From Carya illinoinensis (taxonomy: Eukaryota > Streptophyta > Magnoliopsida > Fagales > Juglandaceae): DNA of 64,000 nt. This document shows, piece after piece, positions 22,171-33,374 of the stretch. Position numbers and translations under genes: made by a program. Under the pieces are notes generated by a model. The model saw only the letters and a program-made list of their open reading frames with translations, searched no databases and was not told the DNA's origin. The stretch spans positions 16,133,501 through 16,197,500 of the forward strand of contig NC_056753.1 of assembly GCF_018687715.1 (NCBI RefSeq), written 5' to 3'. Every line of letters starts with the position of its first letter. Positions within the stretch are counted from its first letter, which is position 1.

Positions 22171-22845
22171 TATTAAAACCCCATAATAATAAAAAACCAA
22201 ATTAACATTCATAATATTTGAAAAACATACATTAGAAACTATTTAATACTCACGAAAGTTTTATAATAAGTGCGAACTAATAAATAACCATGAGACTGTC
22301 ATTATTCATACATAATTAGATAATGTCATAATCTATACGTAAAAAATTATTAGTTGCTTAGAGGCCTGTACTGTTGCATAAGCTGCTGCATTTAGAATTG
22401 CATTTCTCTCCGGAACTATTCTTGTTGTTCTTCATGTTGTTTGAGCCGTCTCCATCTCTCCTTGTTTCTCCAATTGAGCCTCTAACTTATGCTGCCTTGC
22501 AACCAATTCTTCGATTCTGCGATTTGAATTCTCTTGCACTATAAAGGCCGCAGAGGCAGACTCGGAAGAAGAGGAAGAGGGAGAAAGTTTTACATAGCGA
22601 CCCAAACCCCTCAAATATCCTAAAAGTTGACCTAGAACTTGTGTAAAAATCTCAACATCATTTGTTGAGGAGTTTTGATCTGATGTAAATTAAGCATGTA
22701 TAGCAACCATTTTATCCTACACATAAAATAAAGTGTTAATATCATCATAAATATTCTAATATATTTATCTAGAACAATTTATAATACTTACAAAATTTTC
22801 ACGGGCATCGGGATGACTCCACTCTCCATTAAGATTAGTATGTGA

Positions 22846-25007
22846 TGTGACGCCCCCAAATCCCCACGCCCGAACACGGGGAAATTGAGACGTCCGGATG
22901 GTGACAACCCGGGTCACCATCCCATCGACGGGTGCCGAGTGTGTGCAAGGCAACAGATGTGTACAAAGAAACACGCAGCGGATAACGAAAGTCATAACTA
23001 AGTACCAGAATTTTTCTTAACTTAATACAAGCTGTTTAAAACATACATAGATAAAATATTACAAAACACAAATGCGGTTTTAAACAAATATAAAAGATAG
23101 CATCAGCAACCCGGCGGAGCCGCATCCTCGGGCTCAGCCTCCTCCTCTTCGTCCTCTAACTCTGCACCAAAAGCTACGGAACCACGAATGGTACCGCAGG
23201 TAAGTAAAACCCAAACACTACCAGATAAAAACACATATAACTCAAACAAGATGCATGAGACATGCCCAATGCACAAAGCCCAAAAACACCAGTTTTCCAC
23301 ACACGCCAAAAACCCATTTGGTCCAAAAACACATCCTTTCCGAAAAACACGCCAAAAGTCACATTTGGCCGCCAAAAGTCCATTTGGCCCCAATATCTCG
23401 CCGGAAGTCCATCCGGCCCAATATCTCGCCAGAAGTCCATCTGGCCCACGCCAAAAGTCCCATTTGGCCTCACAAACCAATATCCAATTTTAACTGTATG
23501 CACCATGACCTCCCCTAGGGGTCATCCGCACACCCTGGCTCCAGTGTCACACCGCAGAGTACCACCACGCATGTGACACCTAACAAGCGATGCCCAGTTC
23601 CGCGCCCCGCGAGTGCGTAGCCAAGCATCCTCTAGCCCTCGCCAGCGAAGGGCCACGGAGTCGGTGAGTAGGGCGATACCCGGTTCCACGCCCGGCGCGT
23701 TCGTAGCCAAGCATCCCCTAGCCCCGCTCCCGTCATCTCTCTCGACAACTCAGGGGACATCACTCAGTTTATTCCGCTCCCGAGTGACCAGAGGAGCTCC
23801 ACCGAGATAATAACCCATCCCGGCTTGGGCTCGTGATACACACGCACCCGTACAACCACTCACGCCAATACACAGGCTTTTCACACATGAACAAAAACAC
23901 ACGTGCATGCACCATGAAATGCCATATCGATGCGTAATAAAATAACCAACCAACATAAATCAATAAAACAGACAACTCCGTCCTCCATCCATCCGACCCC
24001 CGAAACTCCTCGGACTCAGTCCGGAATCAATAACCAACCACAGTAAATAATTGAATGAGCAATATATATTAAAATCTGAAAATAGGGTTTGGAAAATACT
24101 TACAGCGCTATACGGCAATTTTAGAAAACAAACGGCGTTGCAAACGGCGCCGGAAAAGCAACGTCACAGTGAAAATTCACTGTGGCCGTGGGTTTGAAAA
24201 ACCCACTTTTGAACGGGGACAAACTAGGACACGAAATTGATAGGGGGTGGTCTAGGGATGGTTGTGAAGCTATTGGAAGTGGTGGTTGGCCGTGGGTGGC
24301 GGCGGAATGGCCGGAAATGGCCGGATTACCCAAAACGGAAACTAAGCTCGTAGGAGCTGTTCCGGTGGTCGTTGGAGGCCGGAAATGGGTGGGTTAGGAC
24401 GGCAAGGAGTCGGTGATGAAGTGGTGAAGAAATGGTGGCCGGAGGTGGAGCGACGGCGGCGGATCGGAGGAAAAACCGTGGAGGCTTTGGAGAGCTTTTC
24501 CGGCCAAACGGCCGGCCGGATGGGGGTGGTTTTCGGTGGGGAGGTGCGCCGGAGGTGGACGAACCGAATGGCACCGGCGGTGAGCCGCACGGTGGCCGGA
24601 CGGCGGTAAATCGGGGGCAAGACCAGTCCGGCGTGAGGGAGAGGGAGGAGAGAGAGAGAGCTCGGGGGGGTCCGGATCGGGGAGAGAGAAGAGAGAAAAA
24701 GAAAAAGAAAAAAAAAAGAAAAAGAAGGAAAAAAGAAAGGAAGGGAAAAAGAAAAAGGAAAAAGAGAAAAAAGGAAAAAGATGTGAAAAGAGATGAGGTC
24801 CAGTCCTCATTCCGGGAAACGAAACTAAACCGCCAAAAAGATTAAAACCACACAACAACTAAAAGAAATAAAACACAACCACAAATAAATTATATTAAAT
24901 TAAAAACAAATTTTAAAACGCAAATAAATTAAAATAAAATAACTGATATATTAATTAAAATAAAAACAACCCTTCAGTGAAAATACACGTAAAAGCGGGT
25001 CATCACA
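22846..25007 (-). mobile_element. Solo LTR 1 of a gypsy family (2,162 bp)
   Basis: The ends are TGTGACGCCC…GGGTCATCACA on the plus strand. The flanking duplication is TGTGA (22841-22845 and 25008-25012). The sequence matches both LTRs of the full-length element at 33751-41128, whose gag and polypurine tract set the orientation as minus. It carries covarying hairpins (23305-23468), an acidic mini-ORF near 23103, a duplicated GC-rich block (about 23587-23640 and 23672-23726) and a purine tract (24650-24790). Internal sequence was lost, presumably by LTR-LTR recombination. It interrupts an exon of the Ptta gene. Confidence 0.9.
23305..23468. repeat. Array of six short hairpins with differing complementary stems
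   Basis: Inverted repeats lie at 23305-23322, 23351-23369, 23371-23388, 23400-23417, 23428-23445 and 23450-23468. Stems are GCCAAA/TTTGGC (GCCAAA/TTTGGT in the first), GCCGGA/TCCGGC and GCCAGA/TCTGGC, with loops close to AGTCC. Where the left arm changes, the right arm changes to match. Confidence 0.85.
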
Positions 25008-25080
25008 TGTGATGCAGCATATAATTTTCTCAGATCATAATTGGCATCTGAATCTTGCTATAATAAATATTTGTTAAGAT

Positions 25081-25416
25081 ATAAAGTCATTAAAATTCAT
25101 ATATTCAGTTAACTACATACAAATAAAAAAAATAGTAATACCAAATATGTATATTTGGAGAACAATGGATGAATCTACTAAAATCTTAATACTGGACGTA
25201 TAACAGATATAGTTCGATAGTTTGCGAGAATAATCTTACAATTTCAAACTGTCAACTCTAGACAATTTAAGAGTTATTAATCTTTTAATTCATCCGGATT
25301 GATAACTCTAGAACAGGTCTAAGGTTTATTTTGATGAACAAGCAATACAAGATATGCTAATATGTATCAAACAAACAATGTAAGATATGCTAATTAAAAG
25401 TCAATTGATTAATTAA
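25081..25416. other. AT-rich CACTA interior, no gene recognised
   Basis: Low-complexity AT-rich DNA, possibly intron or decayed coding sequence of the Ptta gene. No motif is visible. Confidence 0.4.
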
Positions 25417-25860
25417 AATATTTAGTATTTAAGTATTATTAAATCTTAACTATTTGTATTTTAAAACATAACTTTAATTTTATTAATTTAAATATTTAGT
25501 ATTTAAGTATTATTAAATCTAGAGTATTTGTATTTTAATTAAAATTAATTTCAATTTTAAGTATTTAAGTATTATTAAATCTTAATTAATTGTATTTTAA
25601 TTAACATTCAATTCATTAATTTAAATATTAAGTATTTAAGTTTTATTAAATCTTAACTATTTGTATTTTAATTAAAATTCATTTGATTAATGACAATTTT
25701 AAGTATTTAAGTATTATTAAATCTTAATTATTTGTATTAATTAAACTAAATTCATATACTTAATTTAAAGATTAAGTATTTAAGTATTATTGAATCTTAA
25801 TTATTTGTAGTTTAATTAATATTGAAATTGATAGATTTAAATATTTAGTACTATTCTAAT
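25417..25860. repeat. AT-rich tandem repeat, about six units
   Basis: A unit of the type 'agtatttaagtattatt' plus 'aaatcttaactatttgtatttt' recurs about six times with a period of about 65-80 bases and imperfect spacing. Confidence 0.65.
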
Positions 25861-25869
25861 TTCTAATTA

Positions 25870-28110
25870 ACATTTTAACATTGACCAACATAACGTTCAA
25901 AAGGTAAATAAAACCGTTCGAACGTATTATTAACGTTCCAACGGTAACCGTGTACCATTCGAACGGGTCTATTCTAGATTCCAGTAGTCCTCAACCTCCG
26001 AAAACTCCAACAATGACCAACTCATTACATCAAACGAAAGCACACAATATCACGAACTCAGTACAGCAAATGAAAATACTTATATTCAAACCAAAATGAG
26101 TCAAAGTAGCATAAATATCTAGTTTTGATAGATGCAATTGTCATGCCCAAAACCTTGAAAATACTCTTCAAAAAGCAGTAAAAATAACCTTTTAATCAGA
26201 AAATGTACGAGATGGATGAACGATATTAATATTTAGACGTTGGATTGAGAGAGAATAGCGCTGGTTGGAAGGTATTGAACTGGGAGCGACACTGGAAGCG
26301 GTGAGACACTGTAGTGTAAATGAAGAAAATTTACGTTCGAACGGCTACTTACTAAGCGTTCGAACGTGAATATTTTGCAGGAAAAATTTTCCCGTTATTT
26401 TAACGTTCGAACGTGAAATATTACGTTCGAACGTTAATATCCCGGGTACCAAAACATTCAAACGCTTATTAATAAGCGTTCGAACGATTTTCACAATGTT
26501 GGTTAGTGTATTTTTATTACACTATACCTTTAAATAAAATAACAACATTAATATCTAACATAGTAATATACTATAGTTTAGTAACATGGTAATATTTGAT
26601 TATAATATATAATCAAGTATATATGTTAATTATATTATAGCATTTACTATAATATAATATAATTAACCATACTACATCTAATAATAATAGTCAAGTATAT
26701 ATGTTAGCCTATATATAACATATATATGGTATCATGGCATAAGTGAATCTGTAGTTCTAGCATATATAGTGTTAAAATATTAGATTATAACTAAAATATA
26801 ATATGATAATATAATACTTTCTAGTATTACATGTACATACTATCATATATAGTGTAATCTATATTATTAGCATTTAGAGTGTATTCTAATTAAACTAAAA
26901 CTAAAATATAATATGTTAATATATTAAACTATATATAACATATATATACTATCATATATAGTGTCATCTATAGTGGTAGAATAGAGAGTGTCATCTAATT
27001 AGCTTATAACTAAAATATAATATGTTAATATACTAAACAAGTCATAACATGCATTTACTATAACATATATGTGATCTGTATTATCACATATATGTTATAT
27101 AATACTATAATATAGAGAGCTCTATATGGTATACTATATTATACTACATCATATAACTTATACTATATATAATATAATATAATATACTATAATATAATCT
27201 ATTAAATGAAAATATAATATATACTATATTAAAAATAATAAATATAGTAATTATGAAAAATTATAATGATAATAAACAAATCTTTTAATAATAACCATAA
27301 TTGGGCAATAAATTACAGTTAATACGTTCAAACGGTATTAACTTACTGTTCGAATGGTCTTGCATATATAAGTTGCCGTGGACGTCATTTTCACGAAAGT
27401 CAAAGGTGTGCATTTCATATGTTCTCCGCCATTAACTGTCCATCTCTGCTGTTCAATGTCGTCTTCACCACCATTAACAGTACCCACTCGAAGCCTCTTC
27501 CTCTACGTACTGGTATTCTTTTTTTTAAAGCATTTTACCATTTAGATTTAGGTTTTTGATGGATTATTTGTTTGAATTAGGATAAACTAATTTATCCATC
27601 AATACTCACTGTAGATTTACTTTAATCCTTTGTAGGAATGTTTATTTAGGTTTCTATTTGATTTATTTTAGTGAAAAATCCATGGAATCAAAGGATTCCA
27701 TGGATTTCAATGGTTGAGTCGACTCGGTCTGGAATCCCAAATTGATTCGAATATCGTTTGAACGCTATAAACATCGTTCGAACAGTATTCACTAACCATT
27801 TGAATGTTGATTTAGACGTTCAAACATTTAGGCCAAGTTGCACCTGTTCGACCGTTCATTTAAATAGAGTTCGTACGGTATTCACTAATTGTTTGAACGT
27901 TATTTTAAACGTTCAAACGTTATGGCCAAGTTGCAACCCGTTCGACCGTTCATATAAACGTTCGAACATTACAGTGATCGTTCGATCACTAGTTGGGTGT
28001 TCGAACGGCCAACGTTATACATTTGAACGTTGTTTTACACGTTCAAACTGTGCAATTTTACCGTTCGAGCACTATTTTAGACGTTCGAATGGTATAATTA
28101 ATTTGATAAT
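25870..28110. repeat. Central block of TTCGAACG motifs with an AT-rich core
   Basis: Clusters of (G/A)TTCGAACG variants occur at 25890-25970, 26330-26490 and 27310-28100, separated by very AT-rich DNA at 26510-27290. They match the motifs at both ends of the CACTA element. The block lies between the two genes, which point outward, so it sits where both promoters would be. A plus-strand open frame at 27758-28141 is made of the repeats and is not called as a gene. Confidence 0.6.
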
Positions 28111-28405
28111 ATTTATTAATTGTTTTTTATCCATATTATAGTTCCAATCAATTTTAATTAAAAATGATTTCTATATTATAATTTAATTAATGCCGTAATT
28201 TAAAAATATTTTTTTTAATATTAATGTTATATTAATCACATTAATAATAAATTATGTGATATTATTTATTAAAAGTTATTTTGTTTACAATGTCTCACTT
28301 TATTAAATTGCTATTTGTTTGAAAGTACTGTGAATAGTTATTTAATGTATTTTTATTGTTAATGTTGTGTATCAAATTTTTAATTGTAAATTCAGGTTGA
28401 TTATA

Positions 28406-29608
28406 ATGTCTTCTTCTAGGGCAGCATGTAAGCGACGTAATCCTGATGAGACTAGTAGTGGTCTAGTTAGGGAGAGGACTGTTTCACTAGAGTGACCAGT
28501 GAAGATTTCTGATTTCCAGAGTCTTGTTTGGGAGGGTCATCCATTGCCATTAGTCTTCAACGATCATGGTTGGGGACCTATCCTAGATAAGCGGGAGGAA
28601 GGATGGGAGCTAATCTCCTATATTGACATTGTTGCTGAGTTCTATAGAGAGCTCGGTAGTGCCAGCCCATATGACGGAGGGGCCTACAGGATCTCTGTCT
28701 GAGGAGTACCTGTTTTATTTTCATAGGATGGACTTGCTGAGCATGTTAATATTCCTAGGCTGCCAGATACATATCCGAATGTGGTGCCTAGAGAGTCTAA
28801 TCATTCAGCTGAGGCTAAGACAGCTAAGGAGGAGGCATCAGTTTATACTAATGAGGTCGATACCCTTGCTGATCATGAGATAAGGGATTTGGTTGTTGGT
28901 CCAGATGCTCCACCATATGACGGGATGAAGAGTATCAAACAGGCAGATTTATCTTCTTTCTTCAAGATTTTGAATTTGATAATCACCAACAACATTGATC
29001 CTCGATAGCACAAGACAATGTTTGGCATTGATCGGATGAAATTTATGATACGGGTCGCTCATGGTATTCCTATTGACTTGGTGGGGTATATATTCGATAG
29101 GATTCGATCAGAGTCTCAGTATATTTCGATGTATATACTGCCATTTGGAATCCTAATCACTCAATTTCTGCTAATTGTTGGTGTTGTGTCTGATGTTGCT
29201 GAGGGTAAACGGGAGCCGATGGGACCGATAAACAGCACCACCCTCTCACACAGCATCGGACACTCGAGACTGCGTCTTCGTGGACATGTTCCAGAATCAA
29301 TTGATCCTCAGAGAGATGTAGAGCTGAGAGACCATGGGGTATTAGCTGTTGAGACATCCACACAGGCCGAGACATCAGTAAACAATGTTACTCATGAGGA
29401 GATGGCCGAGATCGTGCGTGCAGCAATCAGTGAACAGACATTAGCGGTGATCGATGCAGTGCGTATGGAGATCCATTCTGCTGTGTCTGTGCTTCATACA
29501 CAGTTTGATGTCATGTTTGTGACTCAAGTCACCATCAGTACTCGACTGACACAAATAGAGGAACGTATAGCTGCAGTGGAGGAAGTATGCAAAGACTTGG
29601 AGTCTTAA
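28406..29608 (+). pseudogene. Plant transposon-associated protein gene with four in-frame stops
   Basis: One reading frame runs from ATG at 28406 (after an acceptor-like TTCAG) to a stop just after 29605, about 400 codons. It is interrupted by TGA near 28494, TGA near 28700, TAG near 28721 and TAG near 29006, with no frameshift. The section around 28960-29170 (FFKILNLIITNNIDPR, then a stop, HKTMFGIDRMKFMI, and later YILPFGILITQF) looks like the putative plant transposon protein domain (PF20167 from memory). The C-terminal 60 residues are heptad-rich, likely coiled coil. The role is unknown. It lies in the right half of the CACTA element pointing outward. Confidence 0.55.
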
Positions 29609-29696
29609 TTAGTACCTTCTATCTTTTATTTATTTATTTTTTGTTTTAAGCATGGACAATATTTTGTGTTTTGTAAATTCAGTATTTGTGACGTCC

Positions 29697-31882
29697 CCAA
29701 ATCCCCACACACTGATACGGGAAAATCGAGACGTCCGGATGATGACATCACGGGTCACCACCCTAACAACGTGTGCCAAGTGTGTGCAAAGGCAACAAAG
29801 TGCATGAGAAAAATGCAGCGAAAAGCAAGTCAATAACTAAGTACCATAATTTTTCTTGTTTAATACAAAGCTATTCCAAAACGTACATAAATAAAATATT
29901 ATAAAACACGTATATAATATAATATCAAATACAAAGCATAACATCAGCAACCCGGCGGAGCCGCATCCTCGGGCTCAGCCTCCTCCTCCTCATCCTCGAA
30001 CTCTGCACCAAAAGCTACGGAACCAAAAATGGTACCGCAGGTAAGCAAAACCCAAACACCTAAAAACACATAGAACTCAAACAACATGGATGCAAGAAAA
30101 GCCAATGCACATGTCCCGCAAAACCACATTTTTACCACGCAGGCCAAAAAACCCATTTGGCCCAATAAAAACATATCCTTAAAAACCACGCCTCGCCATT
30201 ATCCCAGATAATGGCCCAAACCACCATTTTCCCAGAAAATGGATCAAAAGCCTCGAAAAACCAACATCGCCATTTTCCTAGAAAATGGCCCACATCCGAA
30301 CACCATAAAAACAAACCGGTTATGCATGCACCATGATCTCCCCTAGGGATCATCCGCACACCCTGGCTCTGTGCCACACCGCAGGTAACGACTACGCATA
30401 TGACACCTAAACGAGCGATGCCCAGACTCGCGCGTACCTGGCCAGGCCATCCTCTAGCCCTCGCCAGCGAAGGGCCACGGAGTCGGTGAGTAGAGCGATG
30501 CCCAGACTCGCGCCCCGCGCGTACCTGGTCGAGCCATCCTCTAGCCCCGCTCCCGTCGTCGCCCAGCGACAACTCAGGGGACGTCACTCAGTATTATCCA
30601 CTCGCGAGTGACCAGAGGAGCTCCACCGAGATAATAACCCATCCCAGCTTGGGCTCGTGAGACACACGCACCCGAAAATCCATTCACGTAAGCAAAACAG
30701 GATTTCTCAAATAAAATAAAATACCCGTGCATGCACCATGCAAATGCAATTATCAATGCACAAAACAAACAACCAACCATAAAACAATAAATCAAGCAAC
30801 TCCGTCCTCCATCCATCCGACCCCCGAACTCCTCGGACTCAGTCCGGAATCAACCAACCAGCAGCGATAAATAAATTGAATGAGAAATATATATTTAAAT
30901 CTGAAAATAGGGTTTGGAAAATATTTACAGCGCTATACGATAATTTTAGAAAACACCCGGCGTTGCAAACGGCGGAGAAAAAGCAACGTTACAGTGAAAA
31001 ATCACTGTGGCCGTGGGTTGTGAAATACCCACTTTTGAACAGGGACAAACCAGGGCTTGAGATTGATAGGGAATGGTCTAAGGATGATTGTGAAGCTATT
31101 GGAAGTGGTGGTTGGCCGTGGGTGGCGGCAAAAACGCCGGAGAGAGGCCTGATTTCCTAAAAAGGAAAGCTAGCTCGTGGGAGCTGTTTCGGTGGTTGTT
31201 GGAGGCCTGAAAATAGGTGGGTTAGGACGGCAAGGGACCGGTGATGAAGTGGTGAAGAAATGGTGGCCGGAGGTGGAGCGACGGGGCGGATCGGAGCAAA
31301 ACCCGTGCGGGCTTTGAAGGGGTTTTCCGGCCAAACGGCTGGCTGGATGGGGGTGGGTTTTGGTGGGGAGGTGCACCGGAGGGAGAGGAGTCGAACGGTG
31401 TGGGCGGTGAGCCGCACGGTGGCCGAACGGCGGCGGGTCGAGGCTGAAAGGGGCTCCAGCATGAGAGAGAGAGGAGAGAGAGAGAGAGACGGGGGGGTCG
31501 AGCGGGGAGGAGAGGAAAAAAAGAAAAGAAAGAAAAAAGAGAAAAAGAAAGGAAAAAGAAAGAAGAAAAAAGAGAAAAAGGAAAAAAAGAAAAGAGGTGT
31601 AGGGAAAGAAGATGAGATCTAATCCTCAATCCGGGAAAACAACACTAAACCGCCGCAACGATATTAAAAACCGTAAACATTAAAAGAAATACAACACAAC
31701 ATCAATTAAATTAAAAACTAATTTTAAAACGCAATAAATTAAAATAAACAAGCTAATATATTAATTAAAATAAAAACAACCATTTCAGCGAAAATACAAG
31801 CGAAAGCGGGTCATCACAAATATATTAATTAAAATAAAAATAACTATTTCAGCGAAAATACAAGCGAAAGCGGGTCATCACA
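29697..31882 (-). mobile_element. Solo LTR 2 of the same gypsy family (2,186 bp)
   Basis: It starts TGTGACGTCC at 29697 and ends GGGTCATCACA at 31882, with GTATT duplicated on both sides (29692-29696 and 31883-31887). It has the same internal landmarks as solo LTR 1. Two differences stand out: the last 64 bases are tandemly duplicated (31755-31818 and 31819-31882), and three of its hairpins have entirely different stems (30195-30215, 30224-30242, 30269-30289). Confidence 0.9.
30143..30289. repeat. Hairpin array in solo LTR 2 with replaced stems
   Basis: One hairpin of the GCCAAA/TTTGGC type lies at about 30143-30162. The next three are GCCATTAT/ATAATGGC (30195-30215), CCATTTT/AAAATGG (30224-30242) and GCCATTTT/AAAATGGC (30269-30289), with loops CCCAG or CCTAG. 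Pairing is perfect although the stems differ from solo LTR 1. Confidence 0.85.
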
Positions 31883-32029
31883 GTATTTAAATATGAAATA
31901 GTATTATTTTATATTTTCTGAACTAATTATTAATTTATATTATTCCTATTATTTAATTAACCAATTTCTTATAATTACTAGTTAATATAAATATAATTCT
32001 GCAAAAAAAAAAAAAAAACCCTAGTCACT

Positions 32030-32388
32030 GTTCGACCTCTTCAAATCAAGTTTGAACCGTGCTGATGTATCATTTGAACAGTTAAATTTTAATGTTCGAA
32101 CGATGCATCAATTTCCCTCTAAAAAAATTTACTTAACGAGCCAAAATTACATTCGAACGGTACAATTTATACGTTTGAATGGTGAATCTTTAGTGTTCGA
32201 ACGGTTAACTTATTTGGGACAAAATATTTTGTCCCTAACTAGACTGTTTGAATACGTTCGAATGGTCTGGACATTTCATCATTTTTTGGAAACGAAATTC
32301 GTATTTCGTTTCAAAATCTAACTTTTTGGGACGATTTTCATTTCGTCTCAAAGCAAAATCGTCCCAAAATCTTTTTTTTATTGTAGTG
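32030..32388. repeat. Right subterminal repeats and terminus of the CACTA element
   Basis: GTTCGAACG-type motifs occur near 32095, 32152, 32196 and 32255. They are followed by GGGACGATTTTC…GTCCCAAAA inverted segments and the terminal TTTTTTTATTGTAGTG. Confidence 0.75.
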
Positions 32389-33374
32389 ATAGTCACTTCT
32401 TTAATTATTAAAAAAATAAAAATAATTAAAAATATAAGAGTGAGCACATTTATTGGACATATTTCGTATTCATACTATTATTTTCCTAAACAGAAATGAT
32501 ATTTGCAGTAGTAAAATATATAAACATCACACAATCCTCTTAAAAAAAGTAAGCAAATAGAGACCAACGTGATAAAAAAAAAAACTAATTTATTTTTAAT
32601 AATAGTTTACTTTTTTTAAAAGAATTGCACGATATTTATATACTTTATGATTATATCTAGCATTATTTATATATAAAACCACCTATAGTCCTTGGAATAA
32701 GATGTCGTTTGACATGGAGATTTACACTTTAGCCCTTTCTCTTTTGTTATCCATGTCGTCATATCTTGCGTCATAAACTATCATGAGCCAAACCACTCTC
32801 ATATTTCCTTAGTATATTATGGGGGGAAAAAAAAAAACCAAACACATCATCTCTGAATAAAAGCTCCCTCCCTTTGCCAAATGATTGTACGAAGGGATTG
32901 TGATTTCCACACCACTATTCCTTCTGCATTCAACCAAGGCACTAAGCACAAGTAATTCCAAGGTGCCATATGCAAAGCACTTTCTTTTTAGGTATCTAAC
33001 AAACTAAAGAAATTATTTAGTCACAAGATCCTACCTTGATTTTCTTAGACACTATTGAGGACACTTTATCTTTCTTACATTTATCTTTCTTAAGATTGTC
33101 ATACTTTGATGTAGATATTGCACGCTTTCTAGAAGAAGAATGTTCCTATTAAAAAATAAAGCAAGGCCATATTGATATAGAGAGTATCAATCACATGGGT
33201 GTCTTTCTTTTTTACTTCATGTCTTTATAGGTCTTGAATTTATTCAATAGTTTATTTGAATAAATGTTGGGTTTCCCTTGTCAATTACGTTTGATTTTTT
33301 TCTATTAGGATTATGTAAAGATTAAAACCTCTCTTGTATGAAATCTATAAACTTACTTCTTCTATACTTTTTAG
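32389..33374. other. Intergenic DNA, no gene recognised
   Basis: AT-rich flank between the CACTA element and the Harbinger-related MYB pseudogene. Only short scattered open frames are present. Confidence 0.45.

Larger units (their letters stand above)
22432..25080 (-). pseudogene. Ptta/En/Spm-family transposase gene, split by a solo LTR
   Basis: The minus strand reads an exon at about 25080-25008 that continues, after removing the inserted LTR, at 22845-22792 (…YAASHTNLNGEWSHPDAREN…). This resembles the Ptta/En/Spm plant transposase domain (PF03004 from memory). A GTAAGT donor follows at 22791. The next exon (22716-22434) reads DVEIFTQVLGQ, then GYLRGLGRYVK and a Ser-rich stretch, then a coiled-coil tail (NRRIEELVARQHKLEAQLEK), the usual C-terminus of this family. 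It has an in-frame TAA eight codons in. The N-terminal part and the main DDE transposase were not found. Confidence 0.7.
21618..32388. mobile_element. CACTA (En/Spm) DNA transposon with two nested solo LTRs
   Basis: The right end read inward on the minus strand is CACTACAATAAAAAAAAG, a canonical CACTA terminus. The left end is a worn counterpart (CACTTTAAAAAA…) at 21618. Just inside both ends lie GGGACGAAA…TTTCGTCCC hairpins and then many GTTCGAACG subterminal motifs, as expected of binding sites for an En/Spm-type protein. A Ptta/En/Spm gene lies at the left and a second transposon gene at the right, both dead. The 3-base flanks (TTT and ATA) do not match, so the left boundary is approximate. 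Without the two inserted LTRs the element would be about 6.4 kb. Confidence 0.72.

Noticed and set aside
23103..23480. A 125-codon minus-strand frame as a full protein gene
   Set aside because: Most of it is the hairpin repeats read as protein (repeated 'CDFWR', 'GPNGFLA'). Only the short acidic end is shared by the four copies, and it is reported as a finding instead.
24432..24845. Long open frame rich in Lys, Arg and Glu, with parallels at 31260-31622, 35532-35904 and 40635-41001
   Set aside because: These are translations of the GA-rich purine tract in each copy of the same LTR. The frames are not conserved between copies.
26300..26320. CACTGTAGTG considered as an internal CACTA terminus
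   Set aside because: It is a short palindrome without the A-rich or hairpin sequence that follows the true termini.
21615..32391. A 3-base target duplication for the CACTA element
   Set aside because: The flanks read TTT on the left and ATA on the right. They do not match, so no duplication is claimed and the left end is treated as worn.
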